Positions 8,946 to 18,287 of a stretch of DNA of 64,000 nucleotides are shown here, one piece after another. Every line of letters starts with the position of its first letter. Position 1 is the first letter of the stretch. Position numbers and translations under genes: made by a program. The DNA is from Candidatus Heimdallarchaeota archaeon (GTDB lineage: Archaea; Asgardarchaeota; Heimdallarchaeia; JABLTI01), in contig JABCTZ010000018.1 of NCBI GenBank assembly GCA_018238155.1, positions 30,885-94,884 of the forward strand, read 5' to 3'. The notes below the pieces were generated by a model, which was not told the origin of the DNA, ran no database searches, and saw only the letters and a list, made by a program, of their open reading frames with translations.

Positions 8946-10772
8946 ATGACAAATTACAAGCCTGATCCGTTACCTTTTGACGAATTGTTAGGATTACCAT
9001 CTTATTCGATGCCAACATTGACTAAGAATAAGGATAAACTAGCTTTTTTTTGGGATAAAACAGGTCAAATAGAATTGTATGTGCTTGATATGGAAACCAA
9101 AGAAATTGAACAGATTTCTCATGGAGAATTACCAAAATCACCAAGAACAGGTTTCACTTGGGATAAAGAAGGGAAGAAAATTTTCTTTGGAAAAGATAGT
9201 GGTGGAAATGAGCAAAGCGATATTTGGGTTATAGATATTCTAACAAAAAAAGCAAAACCTTTGACTGAAACACCCAAGGCTCAAGAGCATGTAGGAAAAA
9301 TTAGCAATGATAATCAATGGTTAACTTTTATGAGCACACGAGAGGGACAAATGAATGTTTTCAAAATGAAATTAGATGGTTCTGAAGTGACTCAACTTTC
9401 TGCATCGGATATTCCTGTGAATGGTGGTATTTGGAGTCCAGATGACAAATTTATCGCTATGGGCACTAATGAGATGAAAACGAATCTAGAGAATGATGAC
9501 ATTTATCTTTACAACATTGAAACAGGTGAAATGGAAAGAGTGATAAGAATTACTGAAGAAGGTTCTCACGATAGATTTGGTGATTGGTCTCCAGATGGAA
9601 AAAGCTTCTCATTAATGTCAGATGCATCTGGTTTGAATCAAGTAGGAATCTACACCATTGATTCTAAAGAAATCAATTGGTTGAGTGATGGTTCAGTAGA
9701 TGAAAATGGAGGCAAGTTCAGTGAATCTGGAAAATATCTCGTAGTATTGCGAAATCATGAATCAACACTAAAACCAATTGTTTATGATTTAAAAACAGGT
9801 GATAAAAAGGAGTTAGATATACCTGAAGGATTAGCCTTTTTCTATGATTTCATTAGCGATGATAAACTTCTTTTCTTATTCACTAATCCACAAATTAAAG
9901 GAGATATTTGGATATACGATATAGCTACTGATAAATATCAAGTACTTCTTGCTTCAGAATATGGTTCAATTGACAAATCAAAATTATTGGAACCGGAATA
10001 TATAAAGTACAAATCTTTTGATGGATTAGAAATACCGGCAATTGTTTACAAGCCCAAAAATATTCCCAAAGGAGTAAAGTTACCAGCAATTATCAACGTT
10101 CATGGTGGTCCAACAGGACAATTTTTCAGAACATTCGATGTCATGGATTCATATACAGCTTCAGAAGGTTTTGTTGTTATTTTGCCAAATATTCGAGGAA
10201 GCACTGGATATGGTGTTGAATTTAGAGATGCTTGTATAAAGGACTGGGGTGGAAAAGATTTACAAGATGTAGTTTATGCTGCAAAATATTTGAAATCCCT
10301 TCCATATGTTGATCCCGATAGAATTGGCGTTGGTGGTGGATCATATGGTGGCTTCATGACATTCATTGCGGTAACTAAAGAACCGGAACATTGGAAAGCA
10401 GGATTTGCTTGGATTGGTATCTCCGACTTCTTTACTATGTATGAGGAATCAATGCCACATTTCAAGTATTTCCTCGCAAGGCAAATGGGCGATCCGATAA
10501 CTGACAAAGACCTATGGTATGACAGGAGTGCAGTAAACTTTGCTGAAAAGATGACTGCTAAATTGCTTATTTTCCATGGAATAAATGATCCCCGTTGTCC
10601 AATCAGTCAAGCAAGAATATTCAGAGATAAATTGAATGATCTTGGCAAAAAAGAAGGAGAGGATTATGAATATATGGAATTAGACTCTGTTGGTCATGGT
10701 GGGTTTGGTGATATTGCTACTAGAAAGCTTACTGTAAAAACCATGGTTGATTTCTTCAAAAGAGCATTATGA
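8946..10772 (+). CDS. S9 family serine peptidase (acylaminoacyl-peptidase-like)
   Basis: 608-residue prolyl-oligopeptidase-family enzyme. The N-terminal 330 residues form a WD40-like/TolB-like propeller with repeated 'W.pDgk' segments; the C-terminal part is an alpha/beta hydrolase. The catalytic triad can be placed: Ser466 in GGGSYGGF, Asp548 in NDPRCP and His584 in GHGGFG. No signal peptide is seen, so it probably trims peptides in the cytoplasm. A TATA-like box (8911-8919) lies about 31 nt before the ATG, so the message is nearly leaderless. T-rich sequence follows the stop. Confidence 0.9.
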   Translation: MTNYKPDPLPFDELLGLPSYSMPTLTKNKDKLAFFWDKTGQIELYVLDMETKEIEQISHGELPKSPRTGFTWDKEGKKIFFGKDSGGNEQSDIWVIDILTKKAKPLTETPKAQEHVGKISNDNQWLTFMSTREGQMNVFKMKLDGSEVTQLSASDIPVNGGIWSPDDKFIAMGTNEMKTNLENDDIYLYNIETGEMERVIRITEEGSHDRFGDWSPDGKSFSLMSDASGLNQVGIYTIDSKEINWLSDGSVDENGGKFSESGKYLVVLRNHESTLKPIVYDLKTGDKKELDIPEGLAFFYDFISDDKLLFLFTNPQIKGDIWIYDIATDKYQVLLASEYGSIDKSKLLEPEYIKYKSFDGLEIPAIVYKPKNIPKGVKLPAIINVHGGPTGQFFRTFDVMDSYTASEGFVVILPNIRGSTGYGVEFRDACIKDWGGKDLQDVVYAAKYLKSLPYVDPDRIGVGGGSYGGFMTFIAVTKEPEHWKAGFAWIGISDFFTMYEESMPHFKYFLARQMGDPITDKDLWYDRSAVNFAEKMTAKLLIFHGINDPRCPISQARIFRDKLNDLGKKEGEDYEYMELDSVGHGGFGDIATRKLTVKTMVDFFKRAL

Positions 10773-10782
10773 ATTCATTTTT

Positions 10783-10840
10783 AGCTCTTTTTTTCCTTCT
10801 TTTTACCATTTTTTCGTTTATTTCCTCTCTTTTTTTTACC
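10783..10840 (+). terminator. T-rich transcription end after the S9 peptidase gene
   Basis: Just past the peptidase stop there are several runs of five to eight T on the coding strand (for example in the segments around 10788, 10801 and 10826) with no strong hairpin. Archaeal RNA polymerase stops at such oligo-T runs. Confidence 0.5.
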
Positions 10841-10933
10841 TCAAAAAGAAAAGATATAATTAAGATACGTTTATTTTACTTTAAAAGAAAGTAATACTTG
10901 TTAAAAACAACACAACGTGGCGAGAATCTACTA

Positions 10934-13114
10934 ATGACATACTCTAAACCAGAAGAGATTGCTCAAGTTGAAATACTTGTAACAGAAGGGAAATATTCCT
11001 TAGCATTAAATGAATTAGATATTATAGATACTACATGTAAATTGGATTCTTCAGCGAGTATTCTTTGTAAAATCATTAAAGGAAATATACTCCTAAAACT
11101 GGGTGAGTTTGAGGAAGCTTTAATAAAAGCTGATGAGATTTTAGAAAATTATCAATATTTAGGGGATTCCTTATTTGTTTTTGATGCGCATATAATTAAG
11201 ATTTATGCTCTCGCAAATTTCAACAGATTACCAGAAGCATTTGAAATTTTAGAAAAAAGTATTGAGATTCTCAAATCTCTTTTGAATGAGAGTATTTCAG
11301 AATTGAATCAAAGAAGAGCTGTCGTTCATCTACTTCGAGGAATTCTCTACGAAAAAAAAGCAGAATTAAAACGCGCGTTAAACAATTTTTTACAAAGTCT
11401 CTCTTTCTTTCGAGAATTAGATAATAAACCATTTATTGCTGAAACATTAAATGCTAATGCAAGGATTTATTTCAAAACTGGGGATGTTATTCGAGCTCAA
11501 CTAATTTACAAGCAAAGTCTAGAGATTTACAAGGAACTTGGTAATGAACTAGATGCAGCTTATGTATTGAATGATCTTGGTAAAATTTACGCTTGGAAAG
11601 GTGATTATGGATTAGCACTAGAGCACAGTCTCCAAAGTTTAAGTATAAGTGAAGAATTAGATAACGAATATGCAAAAGTAATTTTTCTTCAAAATATTAG
11701 CAAAGTATTTTTCAAACTAGGAGAATTAAATCGCTCTCTTGAATATCTTGAAAAATGCTTATCCATCTATGAAGGTCGAGATAATAAATCAGGAATAGCT
11801 TCTATTCTAAATTCCTTAAGTAGGATATTCTTTAGAAAAGGTGAAATTGATAAATCCTTAGACTACGCAAAGCAAAGTAAAAAAATCTATAATCAATTAG
11901 AGGAAAAACTCGGTCTCGCATCTGTAAATGAAACTCTTGGTAAACTGGAACTTAGTTTAGGGAATGTTGGAAAAGCTTATTCACTTTTAATAGAAAGTCT
12001 GGATTTACAAAATGAGCAAACAAATCGCATGGAAACTACTAGTACCTTATTTTGGTTAATTGTTACTAGTATCGAAAGTAATTCGCTCAATCAAGTACAT
12101 ACTTTTCTCCACAGAATTCAAAAGATAATCGAGAAACAGAAAAATGAAGTGAGTGAATTAAGATATCGTTTAGCTTCTGCATTAATACTAAAAACTAGTT
12201 CAAAACATGATATTCTTCAAAAAGCAAAAAAAATGCTTCGTGACATAGAAGCAGGTGTTCTTCTTGACCATGAATTAATTTCTCTTGCTCAATATCATTT
12301 ATGCGAATTACTAGTAAAAGAAATTGAATTATTCCATGAAAAGGATGAAATTCAAAATCTTGCAACAACCATTAACAAATACTATGCAACAGCAAAAAAT
12401 ATTGAATCGCATACAATGTATGCAGAAAGCTTCTGGTTAAAAGTACAATTATCAATGATCAGACATAATTATCAAAAAGCAAGAATTTATCTTGAGCAAG
12501 CGCAACAAATAACTGAAGATAAAGGCTTTAGGAAATTAGCCATGGAAATTCCTCGAATGAGAACAATGTTGGAAGCCTATTTTGATTTAAATATAGAACC
12601 AACGATTGACACTCGCGTTAATTTTACAAATGATTTAAATGAACCCCTAAATGAAGATATAATCCGATTGGTCAACAAAAGGACAGTTGAGATACCTCAA
12701 TTTGAGGAAGAAGAACCAGTACTCCTTATTATTGTCTATGAAGGAGGAGTAACAATCTATTCGAAGAAATTCTCACAAAAGGAAATGATAGATGAAATGT
12801 TTGTTGGCGGATTTCTTACTGCTATTGATTCGTTTATGCATCAAACATTTGCTACAGGTGGATCAATTGAACGAATCAAACATCAGGAATATACTTTGTT
12901 ATTAAAAGTTGAAAATCCACTGCTTTTTTGTTATGTTTACAAAGGACAGTCATTTTCTGCAATTCAAAAATTAGATAAAATTATTAGCGAACTGAAAAAA
13001 TCAATTACTATTTGGCATGCACTTATCAATAATTTAGGTGAACAACTCTCAGATAGAGAAAAAGAGCAAATTGAAGGATTGGCTGATAAAACCTTCCTTG
13101 AAGAAACTAAGTAA
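10934..13114 (+). CDS. Large TPR protein with C-terminal sensor-like domain
   Basis: 726-residue cytoplasmic protein. Residues about 1-420 contain TPR units of the long 40-residue kind ('LGKIYAWKGDYGLALEHSLQSL'-like). A helical linker follows. Residues about 590-690 form a compact alpha/beta domain (segments VYEGGVTIYSKKF, GGFLTAIDSFM, SIERIKHQEYTLLLK, LFCYVYKG) that resembles roadblock/longin-type small sensor folds. This last point is a pattern judgement, not a search result. ATG 10934 fits the usual start of such proteins; a TTG at 10898 is possible. Likely a signalling scaffold; the partner is unknown. Confidence 0.78.
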   Translation: MTYSKPEEIAQVEILVTEGKYSLALNELDIIDTTCKLDSSASILCKIIKGNILLKLGEFEEALIKADEILENYQYLGDSLFVFDAHIIKIYALANFNRLPEAFEILEKSIEILKSLLNESISELNQRRAVVHLLRGILYEKKAELKRALNNFLQSLSFFRELDNKPFIAETLNANARIYFKTGDVIRAQLIYKQSLEIYKELGNELDAAYVLNDLGKIYAWKGDYGLALEHSLQSLSISEELDNEYAKVIFLQNISKVFFKLGELNRSLEYLEKCLSIYEGRDNKSGIASILNSLSRIFFRKGEIDKSLDYAKQSKKIYNQLEEKLGLASVNETLGKLELSLGNVGKAYSLLIESLDLQNEQTNRMETTSTLFWLIVTSIESNSLNQVHTFLHRIQKIIEKQKNEVSELRYRLASALILKTSSKHDILQKAKKMLRDIEAGVLLDHELISLAQYHLCELLVKEIELFHEKDEIQNLATTINKYYATAKNIESHTMYAESFWLKVQLSMIRHNYQKARIYLEQAQQITEDKGFRKLAMEIPRMRTMLEAYFDLNIEPTIDTRVNFTNDLNEPLNEDIIRLVNKRTVEIPQFEEEEPVLLIIVYEGGVTIYSKKFSQKEMIDEMFVGGFLTAIDSFMHQTFATGGSIERIKHQEYTLLLKVENPLLFCYVYKGQSFSAIQKLDKIISELKKSITIWHALINNLGEQLSDREKEQIEGLADKTFLEETK

Positions 13115-13301
13115 GAATAACTTTTTTCCAATTAAAGACCAATCAATAAAATTATGATATTCATTTTCAATTATTTGATTACTTCATACTCGTGAGAATA
13201 TCTCAAAACATCATAGTCAGAAGATTTGAAAGGTTGACCTTATGTTTCTTCAATGGAAGGTGATATGATAAGGGATTTTGATACTTAAATCAACAATCCA
13301 T

Positions 13302-13631
13302 TTATTTTTTAAGTATATTCAATGTTATTAACATCAATTCTTGAGAACCAGTATTTCTATAACCATGCCTTTTTCCTGCAGGAACTTCCACAACTAAACC
13401 AGGTTTTATTTCATATTCTTCGTCGTCTATCCAACCAATTCCTGATCCTTCGAGATAATAAAACACGTGATGATAATCATCTATATGTGTTGAAAATTCT
13501 CCTTGAGTTTCAACTTTTGTTAAAACCATTTTTACATCAGACCATTCTTGTGGTATCAGTGATTTTCCAAAAACATTAATTGTGTCTTTAGGTCTTGTTT
13601 CTTTCCATTCTTTATCTGTAATGTAGTACAT
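13302..13631 (-). CDS. Cupin-domain protein
   Basis: Small single-domain cupin (109 aa). Metal-binding motif 1 is seen as the THIDDYHHVFYYLEG segment (44-58) and motif 2 as PAGKRHGYRN (83-92), both with His ligands. Such proteins bind sugars or metals or act as small isomerases and dioxygenases; the ligand cannot be told. Isolated gene, convergent with the TPR gene on its left. Confidence 0.8.
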   Translation of the reverse strand: MYYITDKEWKETRPKDTINVFGKSLIPQEWSDVKMVLTKVETQGEFSTHIDDYHHVFYYLEGSGIGWIDDEEYEIKPGLVVEVPAGKRHGYRNTGSQELMLITLNILKK

Positions 13632-13708
13632 CGTTCCAACTTTCCATGGTTTTTCTTTCTAATACTATCCTTAGCAAATAAAAAATCTTGTTAATAAAAT
13701 TACAGAAG

Positions 13709-13740
13709 CTATTTAAACTAAATTTTAACATCTATAATTA
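13709..13740 (+). promoter_or_regulatory. TATA-like box for a leaderless start at 13740
   Basis: TATTTAAAC-like sequence centred near 13714 lies 26 nt before an ATG at 13740, the spacing expected for leaderless archaeal transcription. It supports 13740, not the frame-consistent ATG at 13778, as the true start of the next gene. Confidence 0.45.
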
Positions 13741-14221
13741 TGAAATTGAATTGGGGTAGAAAAAAAATCATTTCGTTATGTTAACTATTCTAGGGATAGT
13801 ATTAGGAAGTTGTGGATTTTTTACCTTAAAAAATAATTTTACCGTAGTTTTCATTATAATGGTTGCAAGTGGGGGAATAATTTTTATGATAGGTTTTGGC
13901 AATTTTATCCTTGGAACATCTAATGATAGCAAAGATGAATGTTCTGATAGAGCAAATAATATGTCCATTCAAAAAATAAAAGAAATAATTAGAAGTGACG
14001 TTAAAACCAAAGTATTGTTTGAATATATTTACTTAGAAACAACTCCTCCTGAAAAAACCATTTGTATGATAACAAAGATTCCCTTAGACAATCAAAAGGA
14101 TATTTTACTATGCCCTCATTGTGAATCCTATTTTCTTGGCACATATCTTAGTGAATAGGTAGAAGAAAAAACTATATATCCTGTTTGTAAAAGCAATCTA
14201 AAAATAACTATTAAGAAATAG
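13740..14221 (+). pseudogene. Membrane-anchored RING-like zinc protein, disrupted
   Basis: Two membrane helices followed by a short RING-like zinc domain. The open frame from ATG 13778 stops at TAG 14156-14158, but reading through it gives 20 more codons to a TAG at 14219 that complete the zinc domain. It aligns column by column with the protein at 52536: CMITKI / CMISKI, CPHC / CPFC, and PVC / PIC. The stop falls exactly on the conserved Trp of the paralogue (TGG to TAG), and the first Cys of the last CP.C pair is Tyr. Upstream, a leaderless ATG at 13740 joins the frame only if the A8 run (13760-13767) had nine A. Probably a decayed gene; suppression or assembly error are alternatives. Confidence 0.6.
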
Positions 14222-14244
14222 AAAGAAAAAAAGATTGATTCGAA

Positions 14245-15132
14245 TCAATCTTTATCAGTAAACCAATTTTCTGTCCAATTTCCTATCCAAGAGATTGCTA
14301 ACGCTCCAGTACCGATGTGTGCACCAATCGTTGGTCCAATTGCCACAAGAGCAATATCTTTTGGTAAATTTGCTAAATCTTTGATTGATTCGTAGTATCT
14401 CTCTGCAAGAGTTTTATCATTGGTATAGCCTATCCAGAGTATATCATAATCTAAATTTGAGATGATTTTTGGTGCGATTCTTACCATTCCATTGTAAGCT
14501 TCTTCAGAGCCGGTAACAGAAAGAAAACTTTCAACTAAACCATCCCTGACTTGCATTATTGGTTTCTTGTTCAATAATTTACCAAAAATTTTCTTTGCTC
14601 GTCCAATCCTTCCACCACGATGAAGATACTCAAGTGTATCTAAAGTACAAACAATTCTTGACTTTGGAATGAGATTATTTTTTAGAGTGGCTAAAATTTC
14701 TTCCTTCTTTTTACCTTCTTTATTTAACTTTCCAGCAATTAGAACTATCAATCCTAAAGGAAGCGTTGTAGTGTTTCCATCTATAGCAATAATGTCTTTT
14801 CCTTTCAATTGATTTATTGCCAATTGTACTGAATTCATTGTTCCAGACATATTTGGTGTTATATGAATTGAGATAATTGTTTCGTAACCTTGGTCGAAAA
14901 TTTTTGTGTATACTTCCATGAATTCCTTTGCAGAAGGTTGAGAAGTTTTAGGCCATTCATAAATACCACTTTCAACCATTCCGTAGAACTCACCAGGTGA
15001 TATTGTAACTTTATCTTTGTATCGATCTTCACCAAAGAAAACATTTAGAGGAATAATTTCGATATCGTATTTATCTGCTAAATCTTTAGGCAGATCACTA
15101 GTAGAATCTGTAACTATCTTAATTTTTGACAA
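14245..15132 (-). CDS. DegV family fatty-acid-binding protein (copy 1)
   Basis: DegV-family protein (295 aa). In bacteria DegV/FakB proteins bind a fatty acid and present it to a kinase. Conserved elements: KIVTDSTSDLP at the N-terminus, SQPSAKEF near 60 and SIHITPNMSGT near 88. TTG 15132 is chosen because GGAG lies 8 nt upstream and because the paralogue at 16188-17072 begins at the equivalent TTG with the same leader (TTG-TCA-AAA-ATT). It sits in tandem with that paralogue, separated by a DUF4332-like gene. No FakA-type kinase is visible in the window. Confidence 0.88.
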   Translation of the reverse strand: MSKIKIVTDSTSDLPKDLADKYDIEIIPLNVFFGEDRYKDKVTISPGEFYGMVESGIYEWPKTSQPSAKEFMEVYTKIFDQGYETIISIHITPNMSGTMNSVQLAINQLKGKDIIAIDGNTTTLPLGLIVLIAGKLNKEGKKKEEILATLKNNLIPKSRIVCTLDTLEYLHRGGRIGRAKKIFGKLLNKKPIMQVRDGLVESFLSVTGSEEAYNGMVRIAPKIISNLDYDILWIGYTNDKTLAERYYESIKDLANLPKDIALVAIGPTIGAHIGTGALAISWIGNWTENWFTDKD

Positions 15133-15292
15133 AATACTATCTCCAGTTATATACAAACTAGTCGAAAATTCTAACTAGTAATTTAAAAAACTTGTTAAAT
15201 ATAAAAAGAAGCAAAAAATTTCTTCAAAAAGTAATTTGGAATGCAAAATAAACGAATTTTTTTATTTATACTTTATTTGAAGGGTACAACAG

Positions 15293-15997
15293 TTATTCAT
15301 CTACAACCTTTTTCAATTTCCGTGCATTAGCAATATTATACTCGAGATCTTTTGGATTAGGTACAATTCCATCCCAATCGGATTCTTCTACAAATTTAAT
15401 AAAAAATTCATGTAATTCTTCTGGTTCGAATTTTGCTACTTTCAGTGGTGAATCTAATCCTGCATCATTGTATAATCGTGATAGTTTAGTTCTAACGTAC
15501 CCCATTCTTGTGATGTCTGAAAGCTTTACTAATTCTAAAACAACCTTTTCTGATATGTTTAATTGTTTAGCAATTTGTTCTCTTTGAATTTTTGTTTTTC
15601 CAGCTTCAAGCATTTGTTCAACATCTTTTATTCCTATTATAGCGAGTTTTTTCACTTGTTCTTGATCGATATTTTGAAATTCTTTAATCGGAAATATTCT
15701 TCTTGACTTTTTAGTTCTCTCCTCTCTTAGAGTTCTTGCACAATCAAGCATCTCACCTTTTTCAATGAAGCTAAAATAATTCATAAGAACATAAAGAAAT
15801 CCTTTGGCAGATCCCTTTGCCAATTCAATTATATCTACATACGATTCAATGTCATCTGATTTGACATCGACAATCTTCTTATTTCTTTTAATATCAAGAA
15901 ACTCAGTGAATTTTTTCATTGTCAGAACATTTCTATCAACAACATTTTGCTTCTTGCCTTTTCTTCTTAGATTTTTTCGAAATGCTTCTTCATCCAT
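15293..15997 (-). CDS. DUF4332-like helix-hairpin-helix protein
   Basis: 234-residue helical protein. The N-terminal 90 residues look like the SAM-like core-binding domain of tyrosine recombinases ('NVLTMKKFTEFLD'), without any catalytic domain. From about residue 115 the sequence matches the DUF4332 pattern: LAIIGIKDVEQMLEAGKT, then ELVKLSDITRMGYV and SRLYNDAGLDSPLKVAKFEP, typical of helix-hairpin-helix units. It may bind nucleic acid or protein. Flanked on both sides by DegV paralogues on the same strand. Confidence 0.7.
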   Translation of the reverse strand: MDEEAFRKNLRRKGKKQNVVDRNVLTMKKFTEFLDIKRNKKIVDVKSDDIESYVDIIELAKGSAKGFLYVLMNYFSFIEKGEMLDCARTLREERTKKSRRIFPIKEFQNIDQEQVKKLAIIGIKDVEQMLEAGKTKIQREQIAKQLNISEKVVLELVKLSDITRMGYVRTKLSRLYNDAGLDSPLKVAKFEPEELHEFFIKFVEESDWDGIVPNPKDLEYNIANARKLKKVVDE

Positions 15998-16187
15998 TTA
16001 TTTCATATCCGTAATTACTCTTTTGGTAATAAATCATCTTCAAGTAGATTGCAAAAATAGCATACATCATCTTTCTTTGATGATTTAATAATATCAAACT
16101 TTATATAATAATATAGAGGAAATATTATCTCTTCACCTGTATACAAAAATAAAAAGAAAGGATAGATTAAGAAAATAATCTACCTGC

Positions 16188-17072
16188 TTATTTATTGAAA
16201 AACCATTTTTCGTCCCAATCGCCTACCCAAGATAGAGCCATAACATTTGGTCCAATATGAGCACCAACTGCGGGTCCAATATCTGCTTGAATAATATTTT
16301 TGGGTGCGTTTGGTAATTTTCGAATAGCAGCTTCAACTTTATTTGCGAGTTCTTGATTACTAGTATAGCCAACCCATAGGGTATCAAATTCTAAAACATC
16401 ACAAACTTTTGGAGCCATATTCATAAGTCCTTCAAAACCTTCATCATGATTTTTTGTTGTACCAAAACTATCTACAAGACCATCTGTTATTTGAATCAAA
16501 GGATTCTTTTTAAGAAGAGTGCCAAGTATTTTCTTTGCGCGACCTATTCTTCCTCCTTTATGGAGATAATCTAAACTCTCCAGAACGCCAACTATATGAG
16601 AATTTGGAACATATTTTTCATTTAGTGTTTTAATAATTTCATCTTTACTCTTTCCTTCTTTATTTAGCTTAGCAGCAAAAAGTGCTAGTAAACCCAATGG
16701 ATTTGAAACAGTGTTTCCATTTACCAGAGTAATATCCTTGCCGGGCATTTTATTGATTGCTAAATTAACAGAATTTTGTGTTCCTGAGAGTTTTGGTGAA
16801 ATATGGATTGAAATTATTGAATCATATCCTTCTTTGAAGATACTCTCATATAAGTCTATAAATTCTTTAGCTGATGGTTGAGAAGTTTTTGGCCAATCAT
16901 AAATACCACTATCACACATTCCGTAGAATTCACTTGTGGTGATCGTGATTCGATCTTTGAACTTTTCATCACCAAAGAAGACGTTTAATGGAATTACACT
17001 GATATCGTATTCTTTTGCAACTTCTTTTGGTATGTCACTTGTTGAATCTGTAACTATTTTAATTTTTGACAA
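16188..17072 (-). CDS. DegV family fatty-acid-binding protein (copy 2)
   Basis: 294-residue DegV paralogue closely similar to the protein at 14245-15132 over its whole length (shared KIVTDSTSD, WPKTSQPSAKEF, HKGGRIGRAKKI and GPAVGAHIG segments). The start is TTG 17072 with GGAG about 8 nt upstream. The two copies differ mainly in surface loops, so they may carry different acyl chains. Divergent from the radical SAM operon on its right. Confidence 0.88.
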   Translation of the reverse strand: MSKIKIVTDSTSDIPKEVAKEYDISVIPLNVFFGDEKFKDRITITTSEFYGMCDSGIYDWPKTSQPSAKEFIDLYESIFKEGYDSIISIHISPKLSGTQNSVNLAINKMPGKDITLVNGNTVSNPLGLLALFAAKLNKEGKSKDEIIKTLNEKYVPNSHIVGVLESLDYLHKGGRIGRAKKILGTLLKKNPLIQITDGLVDSFGTTKNHDEGFEGLMNMAPKVCDVLEFDTLWVGYTSNQELANKVEAAIRKLPNAPKNIIQADIGPAVGAHIGPNVMALSWVGDWDEKWFFNK

Positions 17073-17329
17073 AATGCTTTCTCCTGAGCTGGATTACCAA
17101 AACATAATCCATTAACAATTGATATCTAGCTATTTTTCTACTTTTATCCGACTAAAAACTTATTATTCTTTTACAGTAAAAGAAAATGGAGCTCAAAAAT
17201 CAACTTTAATCTTAAAGAAATGATTTAAAAGCAGGTTCAGTAAACAATCTGATGAGAGTAAGGAGCCCTCTCTTAGCCACTTTGCTATCAATAAAACTCC
17301 ACCAGCAAATTGAATTATTGGTGATATCA

Positions 17330-18265
17330 ATGAATATAGTAGCAAAGTTTGGTCGTGACGATTTAGCGATTTTATATATAGCTAAAAATGATGATAAATA
17401 TATTGAATTTGTCGAATCCTTACAACCACCAATTACTCGAGAGGAAAAATGGGTTATTATTATTTCTACCATGTATGGGTGTCCCGTACGTTGTGATATG
17501 TGTGATGCAGGTACTTATTACAAGGGGAAAATATCCTATCAAACAATGCTAGATCAAATTGATCATATAGTTACTAAGAGATATCCAGATAGAATAGTTC
17601 CAGCAAAAAAATTCAAGGTTCAATTTGCACGGATGGGTGAACCTGCACTAAATGATGATGTTCTAGCGGTCATGAAACACCTTCCAGACAAATATGATGC
17701 TCCAGGATTATTACCATGTATCTCCACAATTGCTCCTACTAAAGCTGAGAAGTTCATGAATGAAATGATAGATATTAAGAATGAATTTTATTCCAATGGT
17801 TATTTTCAATTACAATTTTCAATCCATTCTACTGATGAAAAAACGAGAAGAAAAGTCATTCCCTACAACATCTGGTCTTTAGAAGAGATAGCAATTTATG
17901 GCGAATCTTATTGGAAAAAGGGTGACCGAAAAATAACACTTAATTTTGCAGCTGAAAAGTGCAATCCACTTGAGCCTGAGAAACTCGTCGAAATTTTCGA
18001 TCCGAAAAGATTTTTCTTAAAAATAACTCCAATAAATCCAACAGGTATTGCGAAAGCACATAGCTTACAATCAATGATTTCTGTAGAGACAGGAGAGTTC
18101 GCTAAAAAGAAAATAAAAACATTGGAAGATTTAGGTTTTGAGGTTCTCTTAAGTATTGGAGAATTAGAGGAAAATCACATTGGGAGTAATTGTGGCCAAC
18201 ACGCTCTAAAATTCCAAGATGGTAATTTTACTATAGAAAACTATCAAAAATATCAAAAATCTTGA
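17330..18265 (+). CDS. RlmN/Cfr-like radical SAM enzyme
   Basis: Radical SAM protein (311 aa) with the iron-sulfur motif C51-x3-C55-x2-C58 (GCPVRCDMC). The ARMGEPALN segment (105-113) matches the 'MGEPL.N' element of RlmN/Cfr RNA methyltransferases, and Cys288 in SNCGQHA corresponds to the methyl-carrying Cys of that family (CGQL in RlmN). It is shorter than RlmN and lacks its N-terminal helical RNA-binding domain, so the substrate may not be rRNA A2503. ATG 17330 follows a GGTGAT site; a longer start at 17252 is possible. First gene of a three-gene operon. Confidence 0.82.
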   Translation: MNIVAKFGRDDLAILYIAKNDDKYIEFVESLQPPITREEKWVIIISTMYGCPVRCDMCDAGTYYKGKISYQTMLDQIDHIVTKRYPDRIVPAKKFKVQFARMGEPALNDDVLAVMKHLPDKYDAPGLLPCISTIAPTKAEKFMNEMIDIKNEFYSNGYFQLQFSIHSTDEKTRRKVIPYNIWSLEEIAIYGESYWKKGDRKITLNFAAEKCNPLEPEKLVEIFDPKRFFLKITPINPTGIAKAHSLQSMISVETGEFAKKKIKTLEDLGFEVLLSIGELEENHIGSNCGQHALKFQDGNFTIENYQKYQKS

Positions 18266-18287
18266 TAATTTAATTCACGTGAAGACT

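Noticed and set aside
10274..10507. Minus-strand 77-codon frame inside the S9 peptidase gene
   Set aside because: It is a shadow of the peptidase catalytic region and has no start signals.
13165..13265. Minus-strand frame GQPFKSSDYDVLRYSHEYEVIK downstream of the cupin gene
   Set aside because: Only about 25 codons, no start and stops on both sides; could be a gene remnant but support is too thin.
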